The notes under the pieces are model-generated. The model did not search any database. It worked only from the letters and a program-made list of their open reading frames with translations, and was not told where the DNA came from. Below are positions 1 through 12,327 of a stretch of DNA of 64,000 nucleotides, piece after piece. Where the stretch lies: positions 868,001 through 932,000 of the forward strand of contig JAACJK010000111.1 of NCBI GenBank assembly GCA_013368325.1, read 5' to 3'. Numbering within the stretch: the stretch's first letter is position 1; each line of letters starts with the position of its first letter. The translations under genes were made by a program, and so were the position numbers. This DNA is from Ephemerocybe angulata (Eukaryota; Basidiomycota; Agaricomycetes; Agaricales; Psathyrellaceae).

Positions 1-25
1 GCACCATCGACAGGCTCGGTCCAGT

Positions 26-2802
26 ATGGAGGACCTCGAGAGCTCATCGGAATACAACCCTTTGCTACCTCTACACTCTACCACATCGACGCAAAGCACC
101 GGAAGTTCAAGAACATCGCTCGATATGGAGTCGCCACTGTCCCTATTTCCGTCCAAAAACCCCTTTTCTAGGTCCCCGAGTTCCTCATCGACCCTCCTAC
201 CGTATGACACGGCTATACCCCACCACCCGTCATGGATCCCGCGAAAATACTACCGCGCCCGAGTCATTACTGTCGCAGTGCTCTCAATGCTTCTATTCAT
301 GCTCCTGGGGTTCCTGAAGTGTATCAGTTGGGCCCTACCCGAAGACGTGGATCGCATGCAGCTCGCCAGCGGCATGAGCCTGCTACGGGGGGCTGAATAT
401 CCCAGTTCGACGCGATATGACGCGCAGCCGGCCGGCGAAGTGCTGCCTCCCCTATACCCAGAATACTTCCAGTACGAAGAATCCTTTTTTCAACACCACG
501 CTCCTGCGGCTCCGGGAACGAGCCAGAAGTTCATCCACTTCGCAAACCACGTTCACCTCCTCGGGTTCAACAACCATCTGGAAGAGTACCTGCTCAACGC
601 CCATCTCGCGTACCTCACAAACCGATCCTTCGTTTTCTACGAGTATACCTGGAATCCCAATTTCGAGAACGAACCATACAGCGAGTGGTTTGGGCGGAAG
701 ATACCAAGTCGTGTGCCGGAAAGTGTTATGTTGGGAGGTTGGTTGGGGGGTTCGACGAGGCAAGCGGTACAGGAGAGTGATGAATGGGATGTGACGCCGG
801 TCTCAAGACCGTACTTCGAGAGGGCGTGCCCAGTGGAAGAAAGAGTGTACATTGACGTCGGTGAAGTTATGCGCTCTCAGATCTCCGCGTTCGTAAATGC
901 GAAACGTTATCCGGAGATAGTGGGGAAACAAGTCGTCTCAGGAAACGGTATGGAGATCCTCCAAGCGTGGACGGCGAGGCTCCAGATGGACGATGTGAAG
1001 GACGCAAAGTGCGTAGAATTCAAGAAGGATACAGGGCATGCTTTCGATATGTGGTACGTCTGGCTTCATCCTACATTCCTGTTCTATCCTTCTTTTTCGG
1101 AGCGAAAAAGGAAACGCCAATCCGTCATTGAAGTTATTCCGTCACAGTGACCACCCGGGGCTTTTTGTTTCTTCTTCCCCCCGCCATTCATGGGCGCTGC
1201 GAATCCTGCGATGGCATCTTTCGGTTTCATTATGACAGCCACTGACATCTCACCCGCAGGCTGGTTGGCTCTCCAGCGCTCCATGCACTCTGGCCATCGC
1301 TGGTTCAATCACCTGTCCTCCAGCACTGGTCCTTTTCCCCCCTCATATACGAAGCATTCCGACGAAACGTAGTGGATCGCGAACTTCTCGGGTCAACAAC
1401 GAAAGCGCTCGTGGAATCGGAATCGGCCAATGCAACCCAGAATGCATTCTATGCAGGAGTCGAGTACGATGGGATCGACTACGACGCGTTTGGCTACCCA
1501 GAGTATCCTGGTGGCAGGCCGCAGCTGCCAATGTTCGCCCCGGCGAAGACGGATCTCAAGCCGTTGGAGGGAGGCGAGTTTCCCTTTGAACAGAAGACCT
1601 TGCAAGTGCAGACATACCCGAGGACACCCCAGCCTTCCCCTGCGACGCTTGCTAAGGAGGGCACCAACAGCGATGGGACGCTCCCGATCCTTGTTCTCCA
1701 CCTTCGACGAGGCGACTTCGAGGGGCATTGCACCAACCTCGCTGGGTGGGGCTCGTCGTTCATGGGTTTCGCGACATTCGAGGAGTTTGAAATGAGAGAT
1801 AAATTTGTGCCGCCGCAGACTATCGAGGAGGTGAAGCCGGAAGGTCGGGCAGAGGGCGACTTGGAGGGGGAGGATCTGGAGGTACGCCGGGCATCTGATG
1901 CCGATGAAGAACCCCCGCATCAGCGACAGCAAGACAGTGAGGATGGCGTAGCTCATGGGGAGGTTCACGTACTCCTATCGGCAGACGGGGTCATCTCGTC
2001 GAATTCATCATTCGCGGGACACGTGTTTGACGATCCCAAGGCTGTGAAGGCCGACGAGAGGGTTGCGGTCTACGCCAAGCATTGTTACCCGACTAATAAA
2101 CAAGTCGTGCGGCGCGTGAGCGAGGTCGTGGAGGACTGGGTTCAGAGACGCTGGGTCGCGTTCGTCGAACACTTCGAGGCTGAGATTGCTGCGAAGAAGG
2201 ACGAGAACGAGGCCGCGTATCATCAGGCTTTGGCCGAATGGAAGGAGGATACACTATCGAGACTGAAGGCCGTTTATATCATGACGAACGGGGACCGTGC
2301 GTGGGCTGGGGAAGTGCGGGAGGCACTTAGATCCCAGGAAGGTGGTGTGGGGAGGTGGGAGTTCAACTTCCAGGTCAAGGTTGAGGTTCAACGCGATGGG
2401 GGCTGGCAAGGGAAAGGCTTGAAGACGAAACACAGGACGCTGGAGTGGATTGTGGACGCATGGCCATGGGATTTGAGTTATGGAGATGAGGCTCGCGCTG
2501 GATCGTCAGGAAGTTCCTCATTTGGGATGATGGGAGAGAGCTCGAACGCTCAGGTTGTTATCAGGACAGCGAGAGACTTGGAGCTTACGCTGGAGGAGAA
2601 GTACGTCGCCCAGGCGGTTGACATGTATATTGGCCAACGGGCTGAGCTTTTTATTGGGAACGGGGTGCGTGCCTTGCTATCTTTGCTTCGGAGGTGGAAT
2701 ACTGACTACTTTTGCTTTGGGTAGTTCTCGAGCATGACTGCCAATGTTGTGATGCTGCGGAAGAATGCTGGCCTGGATGCTTTGCAGACGAGGTTTTGGT
2801 AG
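26..2802 (+). CDS. Putative O-fucosyltransferase-like type II membrane glycosyltransferase, 3 exons
   Basis: I predict exons 26-1053, 1260-2664 and 2725-2802 (836 aa). Both introns begin GT (GTACGT, GTGCGT) and end AG, and all phases agree. Residues about 79-103 are one hydrophobic segment after a Ser/Pro-rich cytosolic tail, which is a type II Golgi/ER topology. The lumenal part carries the FANHVHLLGFNNHLEEYLLNA region, an HLRRGDF motif (the HxRRGD-like GDP-fucose region of O-fucosyltransferases) and a conserved FIGNGFSSMTANVVMLRK ending formed only after the last splice. Such enzymes use GDP-fucose on secreted proteins; the acceptor cannot be told. A low-complexity acidic insertion follows the HLRRGDF region. 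The ATG lies 25 bp from the window edge, so an upstream exon cannot be excluded, although the tail-plus-membrane-segment layout suggests the N terminus is complete. Confidence 0.8.
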
Positions 2803-3243
2803 GACGGTGCCGAGGCACTTTTGGCCGCATTCAACATAGATCATTAGGGCCCCGACGATAGTTTGGGCTCAACCCCAAAGATTGAGAGCTGGCCTTCGAG
2901 TTGAGGGAACATTGCTACTTATATAGATCTCTGCGCTCCGAATCCTGGCGGGGATTTGCAGCACACGACGGCTCCAGGGCTAACTTATACACTATTCACC
3001 GCTATTCAGATACCGCTAAATGTAATTCTTTTGTAGTATTGACCTATATCCTTGTTCTTGGATGATGATTGAGCAGGAATCAGTTCGAGTCCCTCCACCC
3101 TCAGGCACCGGCGCTTAAAGTGCGGATATAGGTCGGCCGAATGCCCCGAAAGGGAATGACTCCGATAGGGAAGCGGACTGGCGCGAAGCCCAAATCATTC
3201 CGGGTTTGACCTCAACCACCCCGATCATCTCCTAGTCCGCCCA
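2803..3243. other. Intergenic, 3' of the fucosyltransferase and promoter of ADE1
   Basis: I see no coding signal. The stretch holds one copy (3110-3117) of the GGCGCTTA octamer that recurs through the window. Confidence 0.5.
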
Positions 3244-4367
3244 ATGGCTCTCATCAACTCTGATCTACCCGGATTGAAGCTCATCTCAAAGGGCAAAGTT
3301 CGCGATATCTACTCGACCAGCTCTCCAGACCACCTTCTCTTCGTCGCGTCCGACAGGATATCGGCATACGACGTTATTTTGCAAAATGTGTGTCCGGATC
3401 GGTAACCTGCGGGCTACTCTGCACGGATATGATTCCTGATGTCTTGCTATTTGCTTGGTTCTGCTCCACATAGGGTATTCCTGAGAAGGGAAAGCTTTTG
3501 ACGAAGATCTCTCTCTTCTGGTTCCAGAAACTTGGGCATATCATCCCGAATCATTTCGCGACTGCCGATGTGGACCAAATGCCGGAGGAGGTCCGTCAAT
3601 ACAAGGACCAGTTGGATGGGAGGACCATGCTGGTTAGGAGGGCGGAGGTTGTGCCGTTGGAGGCTATCGTTAGAGGATACATCACTGGTGAGCATGGACG
3701 TCATTTCTTTATGATATAAGGTGTTGAGTTCGCCAATCGCAGGCTCTGCATGGTCTGAATACAAAAAGACGAGGACCATTCACGGCATCCCGGTAGAAGA
3801 GGATCTGGTTGAAAGTCAGAAACTTCCGAAGCCTCTCTTCACTCCCTCGACCAAGGCTGAGCAAGGAGATCACGACGAGAACATCTCCCCGGAACAAGGT
3901 CCGTCGACGCGAAACCCTGAGAAGGCTCTCAACTCACACAACCAATAGCCGCAAAGATTGTCGGGCAGGAGCTCCTGGACAAGATTTCCGAAGTGGCATT
4001 GAAGCTCTACTCCGCTGCTGCCGAATACGCCCTGACTAGAGGTGTCATCCTCGCCGATACTAAGTTCGAGTTCGGGCTCGTCCCGTCCGCGACTGGGTCT
4101 GGTAAAGACCTTATTCTGATCGACGAGGCTTTGACCCCAGATTCGTCGCGATACTGGCCTTTGGAGGGCTATGAGCCTGGGAAGTCGCAGCCGAGCTTTG
4201 ACAAGCAATACCTGCGTGACTGGCTTGTCGGTGCTGGCTTCCGCAAGGGCCTCGAGAGCGGCCCTCCGGGTAAGGAAGGAGAAGGATGGCAAATAGAACA
4301 GAAGGTTGTTGAGGGGACGCAAGCGCGATACCAAGAAGCTGTGGACCTGTTGACAAAAGAATTGTAA
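3244..4367 (+). CDS. ADE1: Phosphoribosylaminoimidazole-succinocarboxamide (SAICAR) synthetase, 4 exons
   Basis: Exons are 3244-3387, 3474-3687, 3743-3898 and 3949-4367, giving 310 aa, the usual length of the yeast-type monofunctional enzyme. The protein ligates aspartate to CAIR with ATP in de novo purine synthesis, in the cytosol. Family motifs are intact: SKGKVRDIY near the start, SDRISAYDV for substrate binding, the [18 protein letters not shown] block formed across intron 2, and the [12 protein letters not shown] and [14 protein letters not shown] blocks in the last exon. The start is the first ATG in frame with [23 protein letters not shown], which is where the family begins. A second late purine gene (ADE16 type) lies 13.5 kb downstream on the same strand. 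Confidence 0.95.
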
Positions 4368-4697
4368 AGTCAAAAGTAGAAAGGTGTGTTCTTCAGGCGT
4401 TCACATTCGCCACCCGACTGAAGCTCTTCAGGAAACATCAGTGCAAATTAAAGCCAACTTTAGATTAAAGGTCTATTAATAGCCGAGCTGCCCGCAGCTT
4501 GAGTATGTTAACTACGAGAGCGGGAGCGTTTTTTCAGGCACTCTCAAGCCTTGCTGAGCCCATCTGTCTTCACAAATTGCGGCGAAGCGGTAAGATCGAA
4601 GGCATTCAACAATTGGCCGATGCATCTTGATTCGGAAGCTGCTTCGAACGCTCTCCCCTCGACTCAGAGGGATCCTTCGAATCGGTTGGAATCGCGA
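4368..4697. other. Convergent intergenic spacer
   Basis: This lies between the ends of ADE1 (plus) and the first DUF6534 gene (minus). I see no gene, RNA or repeat in it. Confidence 0.4.
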
Positions 4698-6780
4698 TTA
4701 GGCGGGTGTAAAGATATGGTATTGGAGACTTCTCACCGTATCTTCGACAACAGCTGAGGACTGTGAAGTCGCTACGTCCTGTGTCTTATTTGACATCGTT
4801 TTCATGATAAGGTCGGAGACGTGGAAGGAGCGATCCAGGTCCGCCCGCAGGCCCTCTCGCGCAGCCAGCCTGGGCGGAAAGTCGTGAGCGGTACGTGCGA
4901 TGAGCAGTATCAATCCAGACTCACATGCTAATCACAGATATGATGTAAACTATTGAAGGTCCAGAATGGAGACGTTCAGCTTGGGAGCGGCATCTAAGAT
5001 GGACTTTGTAGCGTACTGTGGGTGTTTGCCGAGAATGGGATCAGACTTGGAGGCACCGAAATAAGGTCAGTGACATCTGGTGAGTAGATATGGGAACGAA
5101 AACGCACTAGTACAAGGTTCCTGACGCAAAATTGTACTTCAAAGGGCTTCCTTCAGATCCTCTCGAAAGTGACAAGATTTAAACACTTCAATTCTCACCA
5201 GGAATATACTGAGCAGGGCGAAGGCACTGCGGTGAGCGATGAGTGTTAGCTTGGATTGTCGACTGACGAAAAAACCATACACACCTCGTCAGAATACCAC
5301 GGTTGACAGCGTAGACGACAAGCTTTTCGAGGAGGGTCTTGGTCCTGTACGAGAACAGCTCAATCCAGACCCTCTATCACACAAAACTAGGTGCCCTACA
5401 CGTCTTACCTTCGAGTGGCAACCAGGTCAGTTGAGCGGAGGATTATGACGAGGGTAATGCTGATGAGTATATCACAGGCCGCAGTCCCGGCACCATTGAG
5501 GTACATCGACAGCTAGTTATGTCAGTTATTGGATTAACCGTCAACATTTTACAGCGACTGCTCACAACGTTCTGGGCGACACGTCCCCACATTACTGTGT
5601 TCGTTTTGGACTGGTCCCTGTGCGTCAGGTAAATCGGGGAGCCGCTCTTCACTTCTCAGTCTCACTCACATTACAACGACCTGGACTGGTTACGGATTCA
5701 ACTTCAGCTCGGAGGGTACATCTGAAAAGGCACTCACTCAATCCTCCTCCCAGTTGTAAGATGGCGAGAGATACCTGGAGAATAAATTGGTTTTAGACAA
5801 TGATCATGGGGGCACTAGGTCCCGAGCTCAAGCCCCAAGACCTCAAGATCTCAGGCCCAGATAAGTGCCAGTGAATAGGTCACTTACGATTAGGATTACG
5901 CTGAAGCGCCAGGGACTTTGAAGGCCCGTTCCGACTGTATAGACATTCAAGAAAAAGATGGTGGCGTGAGCCTGGGTGCTCAATACAGTCGACGTAAGGT
6001 GAAAATGAACCTTTCCATATCCTGGTTGCGTAGAATCTATCCCGCCGCCCGGAACTCATTAATCATCAACTGGTAGACGGAAGGGGAAGGGTGATAGACG
6101 TACAGCTGAGAAAGAAAGGCGGCGAGGAACTAAAATGGGAGAATGTAAGTGACTGTTCGACGAGCAAGGAGGGCTATAGTTGTTGAGGCTTACGATACAC
6201 GCTGTCTTGGCCTGGTTGTATACAGATGAGTGTGTGAGTACAGGTGCAGCTTCCAATCCATCCAGGCGTACTGACAGGCATAGAGCTGTGAATAAAAGCA
6301 CAGTCGGTAATTACTTTCGAGCACATGCGAGAAAGCTCGGACGTACAAGGGTATGTAGTTCCTTGCATCCTGGTTATTGTTATTCACCACGAAATAAAGG
6401 TAGATTTGATGATTCGCGAACACCGTCTCCAGGGTGGCGAGCACGGCAAGTGCGGCTATGAGAATCTTGATCCACAGAGAGTCGTTTCGCGAGTGAGTCG
6501 AAAAGTAGCGTATAATGGTCCCCTAATTGAAATCCAAATTTCAGAGGTACTGCCACATTGCAGTTCGTGCCTAGAGTGCTCACCAAAGCCACACCAAAGA
6601 GCCTGCAGAGAAAGGGCAATCATTGATTAGTTATACATAGAGGAGTGGAGCTAGCTGCCAGCGTTAAGCGCTACATAAAATGTCACTGTACATTGTCGTC
6701 ACTACGGTCGCCAGCAACTGCGCCCCTGCCTGGCGTGCAAAGGATGGTTTGAATCTCAAAGGGTTGATTGCGTCCGGCAT
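4698..6780 (-). CDS. DUF6534-type multi-spanning membrane protein, copy A, many introns
   Basis: The protein is read on the minus strand through many short exons. Diagnostic pieces in order are: MPDAINPLRFKPSF leading to the first hydrophobic helix (AGAQLLATVVTTM then LFGVAL), TIIRYFSTHSRNDSLW, a helix ending in ANHQIYLYFVVNNN, a later helix LNGAGTAACDILISITLVIILR, and a C-terminal AAREGLRADLDRSFHVSDL tail. This order matches the DUF6534 family of Agaricomycete seven-helix proteins of unknown function. The start at 6780 is in frame with the first helix. I did not fix every exon, and the stop at 4698 is the end of the open tail exon. Copy B, next door on the same strand, aligns exon for exon, so this is a tandem duplication. 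A membrane receptor role is only a guess. Confidence 0.7.
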
Positions 6781-7667
6781 ATTGAGATTTCTATCTGCGG
6801 TCGACGCGAAATTGGAGTGCAGTCGGATTGGTCAAAAGTGGTGGGGGGAGTGGGTAGGGAGGGTGAAGAGAAAAGAGTGGAGTCGGAAGGGGGGGAAGAA
6901 AAGAGGCAAGGTACATACGCGACCTGGCACTTGGCATGCTATATGTATTGAACAGTTGCTACGGATCACGTCGAGTTACGCTATGCGTGAGATTTGGGTC
7001 AACTATTGAATAGCACGCCAACCACTCATCTGAGGGCGGCGTCAGCTGTACGTGGTCGTGGTCTGTCTTTAGACTGGTAATTAGATGGGTGTCCCTGGCC
7101 GAACATGCCGCCATGAACCATTCGGACTGGCCTTCCCGATGCAAGTCAGAGCTGAGACTCAGCGATCCAGCCCAAAGCCGTCTTTCCCAGTGCCCCTTTG
7201 TAGCTTAAACTTTGAAGGTTTCGGGCGCCAGTGACCTAGCTCCATTAGAAGAACAGGCTGTGGATCCATGTAAGGCCCATACCGCAGTCCCAAAGTTGTC
7301 CGTCGCTCAAGCGACATCCCTGGCGGATGTCCCGGCCCAGCTCGAAGATTTGGCCCTGGCCCTCTAGACTCTAGAGACACAAAGATTAGGTTTATAATTG
7401 CTAATAATTGCTGACAAGGAAAGTCATTCCGATGAAAGCAGTGTTGAATAAAGTCTGTTCCTCCCACACACCCACACACACTAGATGCATTTGAAGCAAG
7501 TCCAGGTGTAGAGCAACCTTTTGTATTGCTCGTCGAGCTGCCTAGACCTTATGAACTAAGGCGGCACGATAGAGTGTGCGGCATAGCCGTATCACAATTC
7601 ACCGATGTATCCTAGGTTGGAATCTGTTTTTTTGAGCTCATCTCCTTCAACGACGAGTTCATCCCTG
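6781..7667. other. Spacer between the tandem DUF6534 genes
   Basis: The part near 6840-6910 is purine-rich on the plus strand, so it is pyrimidine-rich in the sense of copy A and could belong to its promoter. A 106-codon minus-strand open frame (7159-7479) shows no family features. I see no other gene. Confidence 0.4.
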
Positions 7668-9736
7668 CTATATTCTTTGTCCCGGAAGATTAGGAACGGG
7701 AGACTGCAGTGTGAGGCAGCAATAACGACTCACCAGCACGTCTGAAGACTGGGGAGTTTCATTGTCGACCGTCCTCTGTGTTGAAGTGTTCATCATGAGA
7801 TCGGAGAAGTGGAAAGAGCGATCCATATTTTCCCGCAGACCCTCTCGAGCAGTCAGCCTACGGAGAGTTGATGCCTCAGACCCACGGACTGTAGTGATAA
7901 GGAATGCATGCTCACATGCTGACCACGGATATGACATAGACTATTGGAAGAAATTTAAACCAGCAAGTCAGTCACAAGAACGTTCGTATCGTCAGGCTGG
8001 AGATTAGTACGTACCGTGGGTGTTGGAGGAAAATGGTATCAGACTTGGTAATAAATTCAGGGACTTAAGGCGGAAGCTTGGGAAGTATGGTCGAAACTCA
8101 CTAGTACAGAGTACCAGACGCAAAGTCATACTTTTGGCGGACAGTTAGTTGACATCACAACACCATGAGGCATCGTGGGCTCCTCACCAAGAAGATACTG
8201 GCAAGTGCGAATACGCTAAGGCATGAGTTCAATCACTGAAACCTCTGCACGTAGCTTATAGACTGGCGGGGCGTACCTTGTGACAATACCACGATTTATG
8301 GCATATACCACGAGCTTTTCGAGAAGGGCTTTCGTTCTGCGTGCGCATCGAAATTAGCTCGGTAAAGCGATGGCGGCTTCGGAGAGGGCGAAGAATAACG
8401 TACCGTCGCGTGGCGTTCACTTCGGTTGAGCGAAGAATCGTGACAAGGCTCAGGGTTATGAGTATGTCGCATGCTGCGGCAGAGGCTCCGTTGAGATAAA
8501 CCGTTAGCTGCTTGGATCAGCGACTGGCTCGCCTTTGCATGGATGACGAGAGCTACTCACGATGTCTTGGTCCACGAATCTCTCGAACATCACAGTCTGC
8601 GTCTTCGATATGTTCCTGCAGGAGAAGGAAACTTGAGCGACGGCTGTTCAGGAGGTAGCTCCGTAGTACTGACAGACTCACATTAAAGCAACCTGGACTG
8701 AAATCACTTAGTACGAGCGAGGAGAGCCTCAAAACTGAGAACGTCGGTATAGTTTAACTCACCCAGACCAGCACCGAGCTGTACAATGGCGAGAGCGACC
8801 TGAGGGCCGTTATCAGATGCGTAAAAGTGCTAGCGGTAAGAAGAGGCAACATGCAATTGGAATAGCAGCGAACCGAAAGCGATTCTCAAAACTGGTCCCG
8901 ACTAGAGAGTGTCAATGGTGCCAAGAAGTGCAGTCATAAGGAACGTCAGCCTCGACAGTTCCTGTCTGTCAAATTGCAACGACTAACCTTTCCATATCCG
9001 GGAGGCATAGAATCTATCAAATCCTCGTCAGAAGTGGTCTAGGAGAATGTCAAGGTGAATCGCGCACAACTGGGACAAAAAGGCCACGAGAAACTGGGGA
9101 AAAGGGGGTGAGTGAACATGGAATCAACTGAGCGGCCTTGATCTGGCTCACAGTGCACGCTATCATACCCTGTATCGACGCAGGGTGAGTCAGCAAACCG
9201 GGAAACATTGGCGAACGGAGGAAGGTATAGTTACAGGCATTGATCTATAAAGAAGAATGGGGGTGAGAATGGAAATCCGAGTCGAAAAAGAGAAGATTGG
9301 CTCGAACATTGGCATGACGTCTCTTGCCGCCTCGTCATTATTGTTTATCACAAAGTAGTCGTATATTTGGTGGTTCGTGAAAGCTGCTTGTAAGGTGGCT
9401 AAGACCCCGAGGGATGCTATGAGGGCTTTGGTCCACAGTGGGTCGTTGCGCGAGTGGCTTGAGAAATAACGCAGGATCATAAGCTAATACGAACAAAGTT
9501 AGACATGAGTGAACCTTCTGACTTGGAGTCTATGCCAGTGTAGTCTATGTAAAATGCTTACCAGAGCCACACCATACAGCCTGTAGAGATGAAAAGTCGG
9601 TCAGTACTCAATTCAATCGGCGATACACTTCTAAAAGTGCTACCGCCTCGCCTTACATTGTGGTGATAACACCTGACAGCATCTGTGCCCCCGCCATGGT
9701 TGCAAGCGTTGGTGTAACCCTCACTTGGTAGACCAT
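7668..9736 (-). CDS. DUF6534-type multi-spanning membrane protein, copy B, many introns
   Basis: This is a paralog of copy A. From the ATG at 9736 the protein reads VTPTLATMAGAQMLSGV, then LYGVAL, LMILRYFSSHSRNDPLW, a helix ending FTNHQIYDYFVINNN, a FYASRIWK segment, a helix ending VALAIVQLGAGLG, LNGASAAACDILITLSLVTI and a TAREGLRENMDRSFHFSDL tail. Exon 2 is only 19 nt. The ATG at 9736 is preferred to the one at 9697 because the extra residues align with the usual DUF6534 start. The exact 3' end is uncertain: a GTGAGT donor follows the tail and a further short exon is possible. Function is unknown. Tandem arrays of this family are common in mushrooms. Confidence 0.7.
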
Positions 9737-10462
9737 TTCAGGTCTCTGGAGCTGGCCGTATATATAGCGTCTTTGTACAGGGAAAGGAGGGGGCTAGAAC
9801 CCGTGTCTTCTGCGGCTCAAAGCAAGGGTGGAGAGCGAAAGAAAGAGGGCGAGATCGAACTTATGGGCATGACGGTCTTCATTTGATTAGTTCCACGGGT
9901 GTTAAGTAAGATCTGTTTCGTACCTGATGGCATGCCGACCAACCTACTTGTGCAAAGCTCACAAGGTTCAAGCTTGGTTCAAGCCGGTTAGTGTTCAAGC
10001 GTCCAAGCTTTAATTGAGCACCAGCTGTGTGGATCTAGCCAGAAGTGACGCTCTATGTCTGGCCTGCCGATGTAAGCAAACTCGTTGAAACGGTTGAAAT
10101 GAATCATTGGACGCCAAGGGACATGCGGCTCAGGGCCGCCTTATGCAGTAACCCCGACTCTTTGCTTGGTAGATAGGGCTACGTATAAGTTCAAAATCAC
10201 TGTTAGTGTGGACCAATTCAATGTGCCACACGACCACTTATGTAACTGGAGAAACCAGGGAGAAATGTTAACTCGGCCGTATATGTTTGAACAACTCCAA
10301 AAATTTATTTTCCCCTCTGAGCGCATGTACAGGAAAGAGATATACGCTTTTAAGTATCCACAGACGAAAGGACCCCCACAGATGTACGAACTGGAATCTA
10401 TGGACACCCGTCAGTAATAATTCGTCAAACTCAAGCAAAGGGAACTTGAAAGCACGCACCGA
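9737..10462. other. Intergenic
   Basis: Short open frames overlap on both strands at 10141-10417 without recognisable features. I see no RNA gene or repeat. Confidence 0.35.
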
Positions 10463-11043
10463 TCAGCTGGTAGACGCATCGAACGAGAGCTTAGTAGCGG
10501 CCTGACCGGCTGCTGCCTTGTCCAGCTTAATGTTGTTGTCAAGCTTCTTCTGCTCCGCAGCCAGCTTGGCGGCATCGCCGTTGCCTTGAGCAGCCTGGGC
10601 CTTCAGCTTCAGAACGGTAGCGGTGAGCTTGAGGACCTTGTTCTGGATCTTGCCGTTCTGAAGAAGTTAACGAGTGAGTACAGTTCAGCGAGGGCAAGAG
10701 TAGATGTAAAGCGTACCTGAAGGGCGGTCTTGGCGGCACCAGAAGCAGCATCGATAGCCGGGTTGAAAGCTTCCGTCTCGGCCTGGTTGGCAATCTGATT
10801 AACACTGTTCAAGAAGTCGAGATCGGCCTTGGGGACGTTCGCCAAGTCGTTCATGTTGAGCCCCGAAAGTTTGGCAAGGGCCTGTGCTTCAGCGTTGCCA
10901 GCCGTTCCGCCAGAGATCGAGAGCTGGTTATACGTCTGCTTCTTGAAGACTGCGGCAGCCGCGCGGCGCTCCATGTCAATGGGCGCAGCGAAGGCTGCAG
11001 TGAGGAAGGCGAACAGGAAGAAAAAGATGGTCGGGATCTGCAT
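10463..11043 (-). CDS. Small secreted protein, Ala/Lys/Gln-rich, 2 exons
   Basis: Exons are 10717-11043 and 10658's lower neighbour, i.e. 10463-10657, with a 59-nt GT-AG intron (10658-10716); the product is 173 aa. Residues 1-20 form a clean signal peptide (MQIPTIFFFLFAFLTAAFAA) followed by APIDMERR, which suggests a processing site near residue 27. The mature part has no cysteines that I can see. Its C-terminal half (NGKIQNKVLKLTATVLKLKAQ onward) is predicted helical, rich in Ala, Lys, Gln and Leu. A TATAAG sequence lies about 155 nt upstream of the ATG (11196-11201, minus sense). Single-intron small secreted proteins of this make-up are common in Agaricomycetes; the role is unknown. Confidence 0.75.
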
Positions 11044-12327
11044 GGTGAACGAAAGAAAGTGTGGGTGGGTCTGGAAGAAAGAGGTCGAGATAGAATTAAG
11101 GGAGTGTTCGAAGATACAGCTCAGCTGCAGAAAAAGAGGGAAATGTGAGAAAGGGGGTGAAAGAGAATAGCGGACAGGGATCGCGAGGTATGTGTCTTAT
11201 ACTTTTTGACATACGCGCTTAGAGAGCACGATGGTTACCAATAGCACCGCGATGGTGAGTATGTACACGGAGGTACACGGTCGTCGGCGTAAGGGGCGCC
11301 TATGACGGAACAAAGCGTTTGCGAGGTAAACGCAGGAAGGACGCCGAAGGAGAGTCCATTCCTTTATGCAAGACCAAGGATTTAACCTTGAGGTTGAAGC
11401 TCGTATTCGAATGAACTTTACTTAGCGTGGACATCCTTGTAAACAAGAACACCAGCTCTTGGGAGCTCTTGGGAAGCTTGCTCGATATGGGGGCATCAAC
11501 CACGTTCCATCATAGGTGATTTGGGTATTAGTAAAGCCCGGCGTTCGGAAAGAAAATTAATGTGAACATATCACATGCACAATCGCGAATTGGGGTTTCA
11601 AAAATGGATTCTTGAGAGTATTCGAGGACTCTTGGGTCCTGGCCTGAGAGTAACTCCTGCCAGTGCAGGTACGCCCGTCCGGTATATGAAGCCCATGGGT
11701 CGTCGAATAGTTTGGAGGAACAGTTCCTCACGAGTTTGGCAGAGCAACGGCAAGATGCTTGAAGGAGGCAGAAGCTGAGAGCCGAGGAATCCTGGGCCTC
11801 AGAGCGTTGCATCTTGGAGTGCCCGGCGCGGTTGACAGTGGTCTGGAGATGCCCGTACGCAATCCTGACGTTGACGAGCGCAAACCGCGAAGCTTCGCGT
11901 TGTGCCTCGGAGTATTGTCCGTACGTTGCCCTTGGATATCGCTGCAAGCCTGCTGCAAGCAAAGAGCATGGCGCGCTACTAATAGCACTATCCACATCCG
12001 GTGCTCGGATGGCGTCTGAGTGCTGAGCCTCGGCCCTCAGGCCAGTTCGCAGACGCAAACTTGGGGCTCTAGGTCCGGGAGGTCACTAACCCAAGGGCTT
12101 GACGGTCTCCGAAAGGGCCCTCCGCCGCAAGGGGTAGTAGTCGGTCAGCGGTATCTAGCCTTTCGATTGCAGATGCGGTGGCCAGAACGACAATAATTCA
12201 GGGTGGCGGAGTAGCGAACCTAGTTTTGTGAAGGTACTGTAGAATAGTGAGTGATGATTAAGACTAGCATTTCGGCACTCAACAAACGAAATACGACACA
12301 TATTAACCCAAACGTTTTCCTCGGGCT
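11044..12327. other. Intergenic around the doubtful frame at 11.5-12.1 kb
   Basis: Apart from the uncertain open frame and the TATA-like sequence near 11196, the stretch carries one GGCGCCTA octamer (11295-11302). I see nothing else. Confidence 0.35.
11528..12058 (-). CDS. Hypothetical 176-codon open frame, uncertain
   Basis: This is an uninterrupted minus-strand frame with a moderately normal composition. It has no signal peptide, no membrane segment and no motif I recognise, and overlapping frames exist on the other strand. It sits between the small secreted protein and the TBL-like gene. It could be an exon of a decayed gene or chance. Confidence 0.2.
   Translation of the reverse strand: MRLRTGLRAEAQHSDAIRAPDVDSAISSAPCSLLAAGLQRYPRATYGQYSEAQREASRFALVNVRIAYGHLQTTVNRAGHSKMQRSEAQDSSALSFCLLQASCRCSAKLVRNCSSKLFDDPWASYTGRAYLHWQELLSGQDPRVLEYSQESIFETPIRDCACDMFTLIFFPNAGLY

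Noticed and set aside
7159..7479. 106-codon minus-strand frame between the DUF6534 genes
   Set aside because: No motif, odd composition and no splice partner.
10141..10417. Overlapping frames on both strands
   Set aside because: Neither has features of a protein family and they exclude each other.
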